NCBI GenBank assembly: GCA_036768485.1
Contig: JAVLUZ010000769.1
Span: 1-64,000, forward strand
DNA length: 64,000 bases
Source of the DNA: Mermis nigrescens
Lineage: Eukaryota > Nematoda > Enoplea > Mermithida > Mermithidae
Direction of reading: 5' to 3'
Shown here: in pieces, positions 1-11,718 of the stretch
How positions within the stretch are numbered: the first letter of the stretch is position 1
How the letters are laid out: every line of letters starts with the position of its first letter
Position numbers and translations under genes: made by a program
The notes under the pieces: generated by a model
The model's database searches: none
What the model saw: only the letters and a program-made list of their open reading frames with translations
What the model was told of the DNA's origin: nothing

Positions 1-2640
1 AATTCTGGGGGTAGTAAAAAATGGTAGGTACCACTCTTTTTTTTGTACGAGCCTCTTTGTACTTGTACAAAGATCTCGAGGAAAAAGTCTTTGTACGGCA
101 AAAGATTTTTTTTGTACATATGACGTATAGATATGCAATTGAATGTACACATTTTTACATACTACTAGATCATAGTTTCCCAAGGTCGAAAGTTCGGGGT
201 GAAATCCCAAAATTTAGACACTAAATTTAGAATCAAGCCTTTTTTGCAGGCCAAATATGAAAATTGGCTGAAACATCCCATATAGCATGTTTTAATGTGA
301 AAAACTGCATTTCTAACTACTTTTTGTCCCATTCTGACAGTTTCATCACACTTGTAAGTAAAAAATTAAGAATTCATCGAAAATTTTGACTTTTTAGATC
401 ATTTTTGGTTCATTCTAGGTATTTTATGGGTAAACAAAACAGAAATGCTAGTCGGCGCGCCAGCGCCGAAATTTTTTAATACCTTGGGCTTCGCTGCTTT
501 TGTACCCAAAAATCATGCAGAAAATGTTTGAAAGCTCAAAATCGTCCGACCAGTGATTCAAGTCTCGGACCCTGAGGTGGGGTAATACCCCCCTCACCCC
601 CCTATGGGAATGTATGTACTAGATTGTTATCCGTGGTGACCCGCGGACGCTTCGCAAGAGGTGTAACTTTGTCCTGAATTCAGCTGCTTATATTAGTTCG
701 GCCCGAAAACGCCAAGAATTTTCATGAGACATGGGTTGAAATTACACATAAGGGGAAATTCGACTCAGCAAGTTAGAATGACTTGTGTTACACAATTATA
801 AATAATAAGCGGTTTGCAATGTGCTGACTGAATCTCATAATAGACACCGATTTGCTCATGAATTTAATGCAACGCAGAGACAAAGGAAGTCAATTTTATC
901 TTCCAAGCGTTGACGGAAAACAGTGCACAGTTGTTTAATGGACGTTCTTTTTCTGCATAAAATCTTTATAAAACAGTGGAAATAGATGTAAAAGATGCTT
1001 CAATCTGTACAAAGATGCTTACAGATAGATTTTGGAGTATTAAATGCCCGCGCTTGGAGCTAAATAGAATGTAATTATAATACTCGGCGCGAAGCGCCGA
1101 AAAATTTTAGAAATTTTGCCAAAAAATACTCCAAAAAACGTTAAAATTACTATTACTTTGCCCCAAAAAGTCTTTGTACATTGTACAAAGATGGCTCGAA
1201 AATCTTTGTACGAGCCTCAAAATCTTTGTCTCGTACAAAAAAACGAGTAGTGAGTACGCGTCAAAAACGTCATTAGTCGGCATTTTGATAGAGCTTATCT
1301 TTTCTAGAGCATAAAAACATTTGAAAATTTCGAAAAAAAATCAAGAAGTTCAACAAATTGAACAGAATATAGTTAAAAAACATGAGTATATGGCGCGAAG
1401 CGCCGAAAATCTGACTTTTTTGAGCAAATGGTTAGCTAAAAACGCTTATAAAGCACCTTTCCCACAAAATTAAAGAAAATTTTTGAGAACTTACGAAAAA
1501 TCGCGAATTCTGGCAGGAGTGAAAATCAAAAATATCTGCGGGCGGAGTGGCTTTTTCCTACGAGCCTCAAAATCTTTGTCCCGTACAAAATAAAAACAGT
1601 GAGTTGCATTAATATAAACCTTCGGCTTCATTTCTTTCAAATCTATGCAAGGTGCCTGATCCTTATTTCCCGCTCAAACTTAGTACATTAGTATGGAAAG
1701 AAGCCACTAGTAACGTAAGAAAATATTCGGCGGGTATTACAGTGGATAAGAGGCTTCAACATATCTGACACCGATCTGATTATTCCAACAGCAAAATAAA
1801 ACAGGTACAGGAAAAATAAAAAACTGAATCGGCACTTTAGAATGCTATATCTGACTATTGGATTTAATTTCCAAAATTTGCATGCTCAGGAGAATCCGAA
1901 AATTTTTTTATTTAAGTCGATAAAAACGTGTAAAAACGCCTACTAGCTGTTAAATAATGCCTTTTTGGACTTTTCACATCGTCCTGCAACAATTAAATTG
2001 CAAGTACCTATAATTTTTTGACAATTTTTCACAATTATTGCTGTACTTACATTATGCACGTTTTACTACTCGGCTAGGACGTTAGATTAGAAAGAAATGC
2101 AATGAAAACCTATTTTGGGCTAAGAGGTCTGGGATGGCGCGCTTAAGCGCCGAAGTAGTGGGAATGCGGGGCAGCGCCACGGTGCGACAGGCACTAAAAC
2201 TTTGAATTTATACGTTAAAATTTTCATGAGTCGCAAAAATCTTATTCTTTAATTCAGCTGATAAATAGATAAAATAGACTGACGCGAAATGCGGAAATTT
2301 TTGATATTTCTATGCCATAATGACCGAAAAAATCTTAAACGCATGAGATGAGAATGTTTTTTGAGGCGTGTCTCGTCTTGTGATGCTAAACAGTTTTAAA
2401 AATGCAGTCTTGAAGCGCACGAATTTTCTGCATACTTTTTAGTACTATTAACTAGAAATGTCTGCAAATAAGTAATCTTTTTTATGGCGACAAACGCTTT
2501 GTTGGCCCTTGTTGTCATTAAGTTCAAATAATAGCCAATGGAAAATCAGCGTTGACGCGAATTTTAGGTTAATTCTCAAAAATCGTCGCTGAACACCACT
2601 ACGCAACCGCATTGCTCTATTTCGGAAAAAATTCAAAAAT
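1..2640. other. AT-rich non-coding DNA with dispersed repeat fragments
   Basis: No supportable gene. The stretch holds scattered copies of a TTTGTAC / GTACAAAGAT motif (about 36-75, 1170-1250, 1555-1595) and short palindromes of the type GGCGCGAAGCGCC followed by GAAAATTT (about 455, 1085, 1390, 2135). Both kinds recur elsewhere in the window, so this is interspersed-repeat debris. Short ORFs here have no recognisable composition or motif. Confidence 0.6.
1260..1600 (+). repeat. Interspersed repeat family B (GGCGCGAAGCGCC-containing)
   Basis: The order of blocks is: a GATAGAGCTT-like start, 'tctagagcataaaa', an 'attgaacagaatatagt' block, the GC palindrome GGCGCGAAGCGCC, then a 'gagcaaatggttagctaaaaacgc' block and an 'atatctgcgggcgga' end. 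The same order is seen near 39,640-39,850 and 54,690-55,020, with sequence drift. It looks like a non-autonomous element of a few hundred bp. I did not find its ends or target duplication. Confidence 0.5.
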
Positions 2641-2677
2641 TTCACACCCCGGAGAATTCACCTTTCCCCTTCACTCC

Positions 2678-2698
2678 TTCACTGGCTAAGCCAGTGAA
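2678..2698. other. Perfect short hairpin
   Basis: TTCACTGGC-TAA-GCCAGTGAA is a 9-bp perfect stem with a 3-base loop. Function is unknown; it may be part of a decayed repeat. Confidence 0.5.
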
Positions 2699-2699
2699 T

Positions 2700-3430
2700 G
2701 TTGAAGTGAGCCCGGGGGGAATGAGGGGCGTGTGCCCCCCAAATAAAATGTGAGAATGAATTTTGCCTTTACTCCCCTTTGCTTTTACCCAAAAATCGCA
2801 AAAAATTTTCGGCGCGTCACGCCGAATTTCACAATTATGATTAATAGTCTTTGTATTTCAAGCACACGCACTCCATTTTTAGTCTTTTTACAATCTAAAG
2901 CGTATTTTGCATCTGTCTTCAGTTCAGCAAAAGTTTTATGCAAAAAAATGAGATTTCTTCAAGATACAAGAATGACAGCATTTTTTGGCGATGATTATAA
3001 ATTTGCTGATTAACTTTAACCATTTGTACGGTCAAAGCCAGCCAAACAACCATGGGCTCTCTAAGGTTAGTTGCTAATCCTTGCTTGGGCTGAAAGTGCG
3101 TTAAAAACGATGCAATTTTCGTTGACTTTCCGCTGTTTTCTCACATTTTTTTTTCAAAATCAGCCCGTCCAAACGGACCCTACGGCCCGTCCAGCTTTTG
3201 TGTCAGCCCGTTCCATGGACGGGCTGGGAAGTTGTGTCCAGGTGTGGTTACATTTAAAACTTGAAGTGTTCTTTCTTGAAAATTTTCCGGGGCCCGGCCC
3301 GGACCCATGTGAGGGCATGGGCAACGTCAGCAGAATCCCCAGCACCGTTTATTTCACATTTTCAAGGGGGTTTTTGTGACACAATTTTTGAATGTTAAAA
3401 AAAATGTTGGGCTTGGTTCACATTTAGGAA
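2700..3430. other. Non-coding stretch, nothing recognised
   Basis: It contains a GGCGCGTCACGCC palindrome remnant near 2810 and a locally GC-rich patch (3165-3320) in which short ORFs overlap on both strands. Overlapping ORFs on both strands of a GC patch are expected by chance, so I do not call a gene. Confidence 0.4.
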
Positions 3431-3735
3431 AATTACCGTAGTGCAAAAATGCATTCTAGGAAGGTAAAATTCCAAATTTTCCCGATTGATTTCATTTATC
3501 ACTTACTGTTGATGTTTAGGCCGCGCCGCGCCGATTGCAGCACTTTTATCGACAACTTGCTCTAGAACTTTATTATAGCTGAAAATCCTCCGCACTTGTT
3601 ATTAACGTTTAGGCCAGCATGCATCATTGTAACATGTATTGACAACTTATTCTAGAACCTTACTACGATTGAAAACCCTCATCCTCTATTACAGATCTTC
3701 GGACAATTTTGTAATGCAAAAATGCGTTCTAGAAG
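3430..3735 (+). repeat. Diverged short tandem repeat, period ~90 bp
   Basis: The block 'gacaacttgctctagaac' followed by a GAAAATCCTC-type block at ~3550 recurs at ~3640. The block 'gcaaaaatgc(a/g)ttctag' occurs at ~3442 and ~3716. This gives two to three diverged copies. Confidence 0.45.
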
Positions 3736-4270
3736 TAAAATGTCAAAATTTGCGCCTCATCCAGTACCAATTCCATTTTCAAGAAATATTCTTATTAATA
3801 AAAACCATAATCTAAAAGGTAAGATTCAAAAAGAAAATCTGTTTAAACGTGGGTAAATTAAATCTTTTGCTATTAACAAAAGAGGTATTATTCAATTGCC
3901 AAAACCTCCAATTAAAGCAGGCATTACCATAAAAAAAATTATGAGTAAGGCATGGGAGGTAATTATTCTGTTATAATACCTAACATAAAGGTTTCTTAAA
4001 CTTCATTTAACATGAGGTCTATTTAAACTTAAACGGATAAGCAATCTGAACCTGACTCCCAACATCCCCCTCCATACTCTTCTTAGGAAATAAAGAGTCC
4101 CGACCCTCTTATGATTAACGGTCTTTAACCATAAATATTCCTCTCTAACGGAGGAACAAATTTTTATTTTACATTTTATGTTTAATATTGGCTATAAATA
4201 TTAACAGCTGATGGTGAATATGAATTGTCTTAGAGATATTGAACTGAATTTTTATTCTCTATATGTAGTA
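3735..4270. other. AT-rich non-coding stretch
   Basis: I see no gene, repeat family or structured element that I can support here. Confidence 0.4.
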
Positions 4271-4590
4271 TAAACTACATTTAAACAACAAATGATTAGT
4301 GCAAACTTCACACAACTACTAGGTGTAGAGAAAACTGACAGTCAGATTATCAATTCTGATTTTATGTAGAACATTTTGAAAAAAGTTAAGCTTCCGCAAG
4401 GCCCTAGAACAAGAGTTAATATGCAGTGTAAACTTTACACAACCACAGAGTTTAAGAAAATTTCAGTCCGATTCGTAATTCTGATATTACGATCGACATT
4501 TATAAAAAATTCGGTCTACACAATGGCCTAAGGACAAATAAATATCAGATGTGTAAACGTAGACTCAAACTACGTTCACTTCGCACTTAA
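4270..4590 (-). repeat. Satellite S1 fragment (~130-bp unit)
   Basis: About two units with the recurring blocks 'cacaactactaggtgtagag', 'cagtcagatt', 'attttgaaaaa' and 'gcttccgcaa'. The same ~130-bp unit is tandemly repeated near 18,430-18,990 and 35,640-36,120, so this is a detached piece of that satellite. Confidence 0.6.
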
Positions 4591-5515
4591 CCCGAATCTC
4601 AAGCTTATGCGCTCACACGGGGGTTCTCCCCTTTTCAGGAGGTCGATCACCAGCCGGCTATTCGGGGTAAGCGGCCCGGCCTCATTCAAGGTAGCCCGGC
4701 CCTCTACGCACCTACCTAATGAAACTTACTTACTTAACCCCTTTGAGATTAAGTACCTAATTAAAGTAAGTTCCCGGAAACCTAATTAGGGCTCAAAAAG
4801 ATTATTATTTAAGTTGTTTTGGACCGAATTCCGGTGCTTGAAAATATTAAGGGTTTCTAAGTATAGTGTAGCACAAGGACAGAATTCAACAGCACGGAAA
4901 TTCAACCAAGCCCAGCATCGTTAATTAAATAATTAATTTTTACAATTTTTTTGGACAGAAAAATTATGAAGCAATTAAAAAGCGACAGCATGGAGGAAAC
5001 ATGCTGCAAACCGTTGTGTTACGCTAATCGGGTAAAATCAAACAATGTAATTAAACAAGGGCACAAAGCCCTGCCAAAGGCATACAACTGATGCCAATTG
5101 GCACAAACACGAATGATAAAAAACAAAGCGTAGGGCGAAAAGAAGCGTGCGCACAACGCAGGAAAACAAACAGACGAGTTCTGCAGCCAAGCAGATAAAA
5201 AGGCACATACGGAGTCTGCCTACGTATGGCGACGAAAAGAAAAAAAGATACGCTCAGCGCCAGTGTTGCCAGGTCCCAAAATTCAGATTCTCCTGCACAG
5301 AGGTGAAATTGGGGAAAAATTCTCCTGCAATTCTCCTGAAAATATTTTGATTCTCCTGAAAATTCTCCTGACTCATACTCCTGGCTCATACGTTTTGAAA
5401 TATTTCAGAAAAAATGTTTATAGGCGCTTTGCAAATGTCTATGAAACTGATAAAAACAATTAGACGGTGTGTAAGGGATCTTGTACTAATTGCCACTTCA
5501 GAAAGGAACTACATT
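4590..5515. other. Non-coding stretch with short TTCTCCTGAAAAT repeats
   Basis: No supportable gene. Between about 5285 and 5375 the word TTCTCCTG recurs several times, partly as TTCTCCTGAAAAT. Around 4600-4760 a locally GC-rich patch is not shared with anything else I noticed. Confidence 0.4.
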
Positions 5516-5947
5516 GGCGCCAGTGTGCACTTCAGAAAAACGGTCACTGCGGTTCAGTGATATTTTGTTTACCATTCAGTAGAAAAATCGCTGAACAGGA
5601 GTGACCATTTTTCTGAAGTTCAAAGAAGGTCACGGAAGTGCAGTGACCATTTTTCTGAAGTTCAAAAGAGAGGTCACGGAAGAGCAGTGACCATTTTTCT
5701 GAACTTCAAAGAGAGTCGCGGAAGTGCAGTGACCATTTTCTGAACTTCAAAGGGAGGTCACGGAAATTCAGTGACCCTTTTCTTAATTTCAAGAAAAGGT
5801 TAATGGAACTGCAGTGACCGTTTTTCTGAATTTCAAAAAAGGTCAACTGCAGTGACCGTTTTTCTGAATTTCGACAAAAGGGTCACATAACTTCATGGAC
5901 CATTTTCTGAATTTCGGAAACCAGGTCACAGAACTGCAGTGACCAAC
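5515..5947 (+). repeat. Minisatellite, ~50-55 bp unit with GGTCAC...GTGACC dyad
   Basis: About eight to nine units in tandem. Each unit has the order GGTCAC-GGAA-x-TGCA-GTGACC-ATTTTTCTGAA-(C/T)TTCAAA. The GGTCAC and GTGACC halves form an imperfect dyad in each unit. A further unit fragment lies at 6062-6100, beyond an inserted MITE. Confidence 0.8.
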
Positions 5948-6062
5948 ATGGGCAGCAGCAAAATCCTGGGGGTTCTGCTGGGTCAAAATCGCCAAGGATT
6001 CAATTCAGGGGGTCCGCTAGATTCTCGGGGGAGAAGTTCCAGACTCCTCACGCCCATGCGTG
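5948..6062. mobile_element. Short MITE-like insertion in the minisatellite
   Basis: It starts CATGGGCAGCAGCAAAATCC and ends CACGCCCATGCGTGG, and interrupts the minisatellite between GCAGTGACC and CAGTGACTG. Its ends resemble the window-wide family A (CATAGGTGGGC... / ...GCCCACGCCCATG), which suggests a short member of that family. Confidence 0.5.
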
Positions 6063-6109
6063 GCAGTGACTGTTCTCCTGAATTTCAGAAAAGTCGATGA
6101 AGTGCAATA

Positions 6110-8770
6110 AGTTATGTTATGAGCAAACATTCGCGCAGGGGGTTTGTCTCGCTGGGAACTTAAAATACCGGAAGATTAGTGTAGACCCGACCCCTAGGTT
6201 TTCCAAAAAATGTTAGACAGTATTTTAACCGTAACTACTGTTTCTGTATAATGAATGCCTACCTTGCAAACGGAAATTCGAATTAGGTAATACGTTTTAG
6301 CACAGGTGATTTAATTACATACATGTAGCCGCATGAAGCTGCATAAATAAATAGGATTTGTACAAATGCGTAGGTGGGTACATTTTCGATTCCGATAGCT
6401 GCAATCCGCCCATTCTAGGCTTTATGCATAGGCTGATTTTGATATTAGTCGGACGAGACCACTCATGGGCGAGATTGGTCTGCACTCGCTGAGAATTCGA
6501 TGGACTACCAAAAATCGATTGATCCTATATGAATTTTAGGTGCTATGTTCAGCGAGTTTGCCCCATCGGACCCCCAGAATTTATTCGCTGCTTTAAATTC
6601 GATTTAATCGAACAGACTACAGCGAGCGAATGAGTATCTGATAAGACTGTCGAAAATTTGACATTTTTGAGTCAATATCTTTAACGTTTAAAAGGCACTC
6701 TTTCTTTGATTTTTTGAGAAATTGACGACTGTGGGAATCACAGCTAATTTGATGGGGTCTGTAGCCAACTGCGCAATTTTAGGGCCGAAATGGCGTCAAA
6801 AAACAGTTAGTATAAATGCTAAAATAGCTTACAACTGGTCACGGTATAATTTCAAGCATTTGAGGGAAATGTTTAATTTACTTCCATTTGTATTTTTCGT
6901 TTCTCATTCCGCAATCCTATTGTTCTGTTAGTAAAGCCGGTAGATCTCAGTTTAATGCCCCTTGTGCATGTCTGATCTTACTTAAATTTATTATTTTCAG
7001 CCTTTTCCGTCTGGAAAAACCGATTTGATAAAAACGTATTTATGTTAGTATGTACTTCTTTCTCTATTCTAGTGTCTTCTTTACAGATTACCGTAATGTT
7101 CTTTTGTAACAACATCCAAAAAATATTTTCATTGGAAAATCACAACGTAATACAAGTATGCATGTGTAACTACGAGAGTTACACGTTTGGCGAACTTGCC
7201 TTAGCAATTCGCAATAGCCACTCACATACCCAATACTAGTAGATATCTACGATAGTGTACTGTGGGCAATGCCTTCGGTCTTCCCACTTTTTCCCCAATT
7301 TTCAATAATAAAAAACAATAAGATACTTGTGCGGTAACATAGAGTTAAGTATTTGATAATAGTAATTGTTTAATGCATACCGCTCATAATAGCTTAGTGT
7401 ATTTGATCTGAGATAAAAGAGTTCCAGTATTATGCTATTTTGACGTTTGTTTCTTTTACTGTAATGGTCCTATGAGGCCATCGTAGTTAGTCTCGTTGGC
7501 AGTTGTACGCTTGTACAGCGGAGTACGTTTTGTTTTTCTTTTGCGTTATTTGTTGTCCGGCAGCTAGGCCGTGTATTTAGCGTTTGAAATAAATTGGAGA
7601 AAACCTACCCAGGGGTTTCGGATATACCGAGGGTAAGGTCAGAATTTCTCAACGTCGAGGATTTCGACACTCTGAGTGGACGAATAGGTAAATTCCATAT
7701 GATTGCTTATTTTGTTCAAAAGTCTTAATTCTTTTCTCAAACCTAAAATTGATCAAAAAACATTATTTATTCTTTAAGGATGATTGATCAGTATAGAGCT
7801 CGTTGGTGTTGTTTTCAAAGTTCATTGTGCTATACACATTAGGAACCAAAAACGTTTCTGATCTAGCCTAACCAGAAAATAAGTTAAATAATCAACTTGA
7901 GTTTTGAGATAGGTCAACTGACCTCCGCGGCAATTCCGAGATTAGGTAGGTAGCCTAAGGTCTTAGGGCGTAGCTGCTGAGATTACCCGACGAGAACCGG
8001 TCAGCAATATTAGGTACAGAGGGGATCGAAGCCTGCAAGGTCTGTGAGGGTCCAAAGATCGAAGCGATCCCAGGCTAAGCGATTGGGGCCAGCGCTAAGA
8101 GTAGATCTAAGTACCTACGTACCTAAGTAACTCTCAAAGGCAAATACATCTGGTTCCTACGTCGGAATTTGTAGACGTTAGAGACCCATGTATTTACACT
8201 GGATGTTCCCTCTTTTAAGCTGCTAGCTACAGCCGAACTGATCAATCATCGTAACATTATTTTTCGATCCAAAAATCAATATTTTGGCCATCTAAGAATG
8301 TGTAACATTTCGTTCACCTTTGTTGTTGTATCGATCGCGATCGTGGCAGTGCGCAATTTAAGTAAGCGTCCGTGGTAAAGATTTTGTGTATCGTGGTAAA
8401 GTCATCGTTATTTTTCTATTTCCGTCGGATCTTCATCGACGAAGGCACGCTCGCATTTTTCTATAAATGTCGACTCGCGAGGCGACGATTTATCATTCTT
8501 CTCTCTTCATGACGAAATTTCGCCAGTTAGGTCTTCACCTACCTGTTTTTCTAACCACGTACATTTTCTTGCGCCTTAGGCTTAGTCCTACCTGTTTTCG
8601 ATCATTTCACGTCAGGTATATCTTACTTCACGTAAGCAAATACTATTCACATGAAAAAAACTGTTTTTGAACAACAAAAGGCCAAATTCGAAATATTTAT
8701 TTTAGGCAAAATTTCGACGTACTGAAATTCATTTTAACCAAGGTCATATTTTTCGACGTTTCTGATACCT
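6110..8770. other. Non-coding stretch
   Basis: No supportable gene. The stretch 7,490-7,700 ends in an 'aaataaattggagaaaacc' block that could be a decayed LTR end, but I found no matching second LTR or primer-binding site. A perfect CGATCGCGATCG palindrome lies near 8,332, with a TATAAATG word at 8,462. Confidence 0.4.
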
Positions 8771-8773
8771 AAA

Positions 8774-9145
8774 AATGGCAGGAAAAAAGATTTTGCGGAC
8801 ACCGCCCGCTAAATTGAAAAAACCTTCTACGCCACCTACTTCATCTACGCCAATTACCCACGTACGCCTGTTGACTCTAATAGCGCGAGTAATTATGCGA
8901 GTAATTGCGATATAGTTGAGCCTCAAATCGTTGGAAATGTTTTTGCACCGCTTCTGCAGGTTGTGAATACAGAAGGAAAATATATGGATATTGTTAATCA
9001 CGCATATATTAGTCCACATTATATACCTGTGCTCAAAAAATCATTCAATACTATTGAAGTGAACATTAAAAGTGATCAAGATAAACCTGTGCCTTTTGAA
9101 TTTGGCAAAACAATTGTTAAAATGCATTTCAGGTATCGGCTGTAA
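8774..9145 (+). pseudogene. Polinton capsid-type (penton-like / F54H12.2-like) protein relic
   Basis: A reading frame opens at the ATG at 8774 with a basic, Pro/Thr-rich N-terminus (MAGKKILRTPPAKLKK), then must shift frame near 8870 to continue into a well-formed C-terminus ending at 9145. The C-terminal ~65 residues contain VGNVFAPLLQVV, YIPVLKKSFNTIEV, and PVPFEFGKTIVKMHFR. From memory this block is typical of the C-terminus of a conserved Polinton/adintovirus structural protein, probably the vertex or minor capsid protein. The exact family name is from memory. The middle of the protein is missing and the frame is broken, so this is a relic. No other Polinton gene adjoins it. Confidence 0.5.
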
Positions 9146-9600
9146 ACACAAACCTGTGATCATTATGCAAATGAGTCCACCGTAATGTGTCACAATTTAG
9201 CAGACTATAGTAGGCTTCCCAGATCAGTTCAAAACATGATTTTGAGAGACAGCTGCGAATTTTCAAGTTTCTGATTGGAAGAATTTAATCACCTGTTTTC
9301 CTAAACTTGAGTCTATGAAATTTGTACCTATGGAATTAATGTTGATTGAAGGTGCCTAGAAAGCAACAAAAAATGCTTACATAAAGAAGAGCTTAGTGCA
9401 ATTTCTAATGAGATTTTGACTTGTATTGCAATTTTATGCACTCTAACCATCCTCTAAATTATTCGCTTTATTAAAAACGATATTTTACAGCATAATGCTG
9501 CAGCCAAAATAAAAATATAGTCATTGCATATTTGAGCCAGGCAGTGTCCCCTTTCTGACTCTGGACCCCTGCCTAAGCGCGTGCACCCAATTGATCCTTA
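9145..9600. other. Non-coding stretch after the capsid relic
   Basis: May include decayed Polinton sequence, since the upstream relic ends at 9145, but I can read no further protein similarity. Confidence 0.35.
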
Positions 9601-10140
9601 AAATTGCTAAAAATCAAGTAGTGTAAACAAACATTGGTATACTGTAGGTTGCGTGCTAAAATTCTGTGCGCAGCATGCCTAACATATACTTAACATACTC
9701 TGAAAATTTGAGCCCGATCCAGCCATTGGTTCTTGAGTTATAGTACCAAATGAGAAAGTGTAAAGTAAATTGGTATACTGTAGGTACTTCCACAAAACTT
9801 CTGTAATAGTTTGCTAATAGGATATTTATCTTATCCTTGAAATTTCAATCCAATCCGCCCTCTATTTCTAAAGTTATAGTACAAAATGAGAAAGTGTAAA
9901 GTTAATTGGTATACTGTAGGCTGCGTGCTGAAATTTGGTACATAGCACAGCTAATGTCTATACATCATTTCCTGAAAAGTTTGAACAAAATCCAAGCATT
10001 GGTCCTTCAATAATGCAAAAGTGTAAACTTGTGCTGGTATAATGTAGGCTGCGCGCTAGAATTTTGTACATTGCATACTTTACATGTACTTAACATACTC
10101 TTAAAATTTGAGCCCAATCCGACCGCTGGTTCTTGACTTA
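9600..10140 (+). repeat. Satellite S2, ~125-bp unit, about four copies
   Basis: Tandem units begin with GTGTAAAGTAAATTGGTATACTG-like sequence and continue 'taggctgcgcgct', 'attctgtacatagcat', 'aacatactctgaaaatttgagc', 'cgatccggccattggttctt'. Unit starts are near 9,640, 9,770, 9,900 and 10,035. The same unit recurs at 12,720-13,080, 45,000-45,400 (inverted) and 53,030-53,275. Confidence 0.75.
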
Positions 10141-10365
10141 CGCCTCTTCAAAAATTACCCCCGGGGTAATAACCCCCGGGGTTATTGCATCCCCTCCCCC
10201 TGGCCCTGGGCCCCACTGGCCCTGGGCCGGCGCGCGCCCCCTCCCCGGGCAGGTCCGGGCAGGCCCAATTCTTGCGCCCTGAGAAAAGCCAGGGCGCAGA
10301 TTCTGAACCCCTCCGCCTATGCTATAACATAGGCGATGTTATAACATTGCGCGCTAGGTACACAG
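10137..10365 (+). repeat. GC-rich module following satellite S2 (copy 1)
   Basis: Starts 'ttacgcctcttcaaaaa', then a CCCCGGGGTAATAACCCCCGGGGTTATT dyad-rich part, a 'ccctccccctggccctggg' tract, a 'gccagggcgca' block, and ends with 'tatgctataacata'. A module of the same order follows satellite S2 at 53,270-53,510 and, inverted, at 44,770-45,005. A shorter related GC-rich block is at 52,826-53,010. Confidence 0.65.
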
Positions 10366-10584
10366 GGCTTACTACTGACAAAGTTCGCTCGGTTTAACCA
10401 GGAATCATGAGAATGAAATTGGGACGTCCTATCTAGGGGGCATAAAATGCCTGTATAAATGATCAACGAAATTTCGAATAGTAATTATATAAGTTGGATA
10501 TCGCATTGTCTTGATCTCTCCTGGTATACCCATTGTTAGCTAGAGGACAAAAAATCATAGTTCGATATGTCTATGTATTCTGCA

Positions 10585-10748
10585 GGCACGTAGCTGGCCC
10601 TTCTATTTTGGGGGGACCAACACCAATTTTGGGGGTTCTAAGCCAAAAATAGCACAAAATAACGTGTAAAAAGTCCTATTTTTCCGCTTTTTCTCTAAAT
10701 TTTGGGGGGTCTGGACCCCGCTAGTCCGCCCCCACAGCTACGTGCATG
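10585..10748 (+). mobile_element. MITE family D (CACGTAGCTGG ends)
   Basis: Begins GGCACGTAGCTGG and ends CCACAGCTACGTGCATGG, giving short inverted ends. The interior 'ttttggggggaccaacacc' and 'gccaaaaatagcacaaaataacgt' recurs at 63,908-64,000 (cut by the window end) and inverted at about 40,140-40,250. Confidence 0.6.
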
Positions 10749-10764
10749 GTATTCTGTAGTGTAT

Positions 10765-10945
10765 GCAAGAAAAAGGACGAAAGGTCCACAGTCTTCCAAC
10801 AGATCTCCCCAAACCCTAAGCCGGAGGATCACTCAGTAGACTGCAGAACTTTTGAATGAATACTAAGAAAACGTGCATAATACTTAACAAGATTATGAGA
10901 CAATAAAAAAAATGAAAATATGGGTTTAACCAAAAATGAATAAAA
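10765..10945 (+). repeat. Inverted repeat partner of 12,290-12,460
   Basis: The blocks 'aaaaaggacgaaaggtccac', 'agatctccccaaaccctaag', 'aacgtgcataatactta' and 'gattatgagacaataaa' are found inverted and diverged at 12,290-12,460. The pair interleaves with, rather than nests in, the 10,378/11,803 inverted ends. Confidence 0.6.
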
Positions 10946-11322
10946 CAGCCTATTGCATCGTTCGGCTAAGTACTAAACTGGACGCATAAGTGTAAGGAGG
11001 GGTCTAGACCCTCCCAGCTTAATTAGAACTTAAAATTTTCTCTAAGGATTTTTGAAAATTGAAGAGGAAGTATCAAAGTTGATCAATCATACTAAGTGAC
11101 CATAATTTATACTGATGGTTGCAAATACGATACACTTCATAGAAAAATACTATACCTACCTAGGCACTGCTCACTCAGTGTGTTGCAAAATGTAAATGAT
11201 AATTTTATCAGATAAAAAGCACAACTTTACAGGATTTCAAAGTCATCAATATTGCGCAATGTTATACAATTTGAAGATGAAAAATGAACTTTAGTCCATA
11301 ACGGATACAAGAACGCGGACGA

Positions 11323-11718
11323 TCATTCAAGGGCGTAATAATTAACTTTCGAAAACAAAGTTTCAACGAATTGTTCAAATCGATTGCGATTTATATATCC
11401 CAAATCGTAATGACGAAATATAACTTTACAAGTCTGGCGATGATCAGTAAATATATCAGTTAAATCAATAAGGCTTCCGAAAAATTATCCTCATGATTCG
11501 AACAAGACGAACCATATAGATAAAACTTCAAGGCGTTTGGCATCATAGAAAAAACTTTGAATCGCGTGTTTATCGCTATCGAAAAACCCCAAACTTCTTA
11601 TACACAGGTCGCGCGGATTAAAATACTTTAAAACGCGGTAAAAGTCAATATCTAAATCGATTGAATGCAAACACAATTTTTGCAGCAAATGACGATCGAA
11701 ATTTCGTTGATCATTCAT
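11323..11718 (-). pseudogene. Broken ORF of unknown family inside the TIR element
   Basis: The frame runs from ATG at 11,718 for 75 codons (MNDQRNFDRHLLQKLCLHS...), hits two stops close together (11,491-11,493 and 11,485-11,487), then continues in the same frame for about 50 more codons to 11,323 with ordinary amino-acid composition (DIFTDHRQTCKVIFRHYDLG...). Continuation past the stops suggests a recently broken gene of about 130 codons. I do not recognise the family. Its start overlaps the inner edge of the right terminal inverted repeat. Confidence 0.4.

Noticed and set aside
3071..3379. 102-codon plus-strand ORF
   Set aside because: It overlaps an opposite-strand ORF in a GC-rich patch, with low-complexity Pro/Gly composition and no motif.
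5051..5389. 112-codon minus-strand ORF over the TTCTCCTG repeats
   Set aside because: It opens at a non-ATG codon, runs through short repeats and has no recognisable domain.
7490..7700. Possible LTR end with 'aaataaattggagaaaacc'
   Set aside because: No partner LTR, primer-binding site, polypurine tract or gag/pol sequence nearby.
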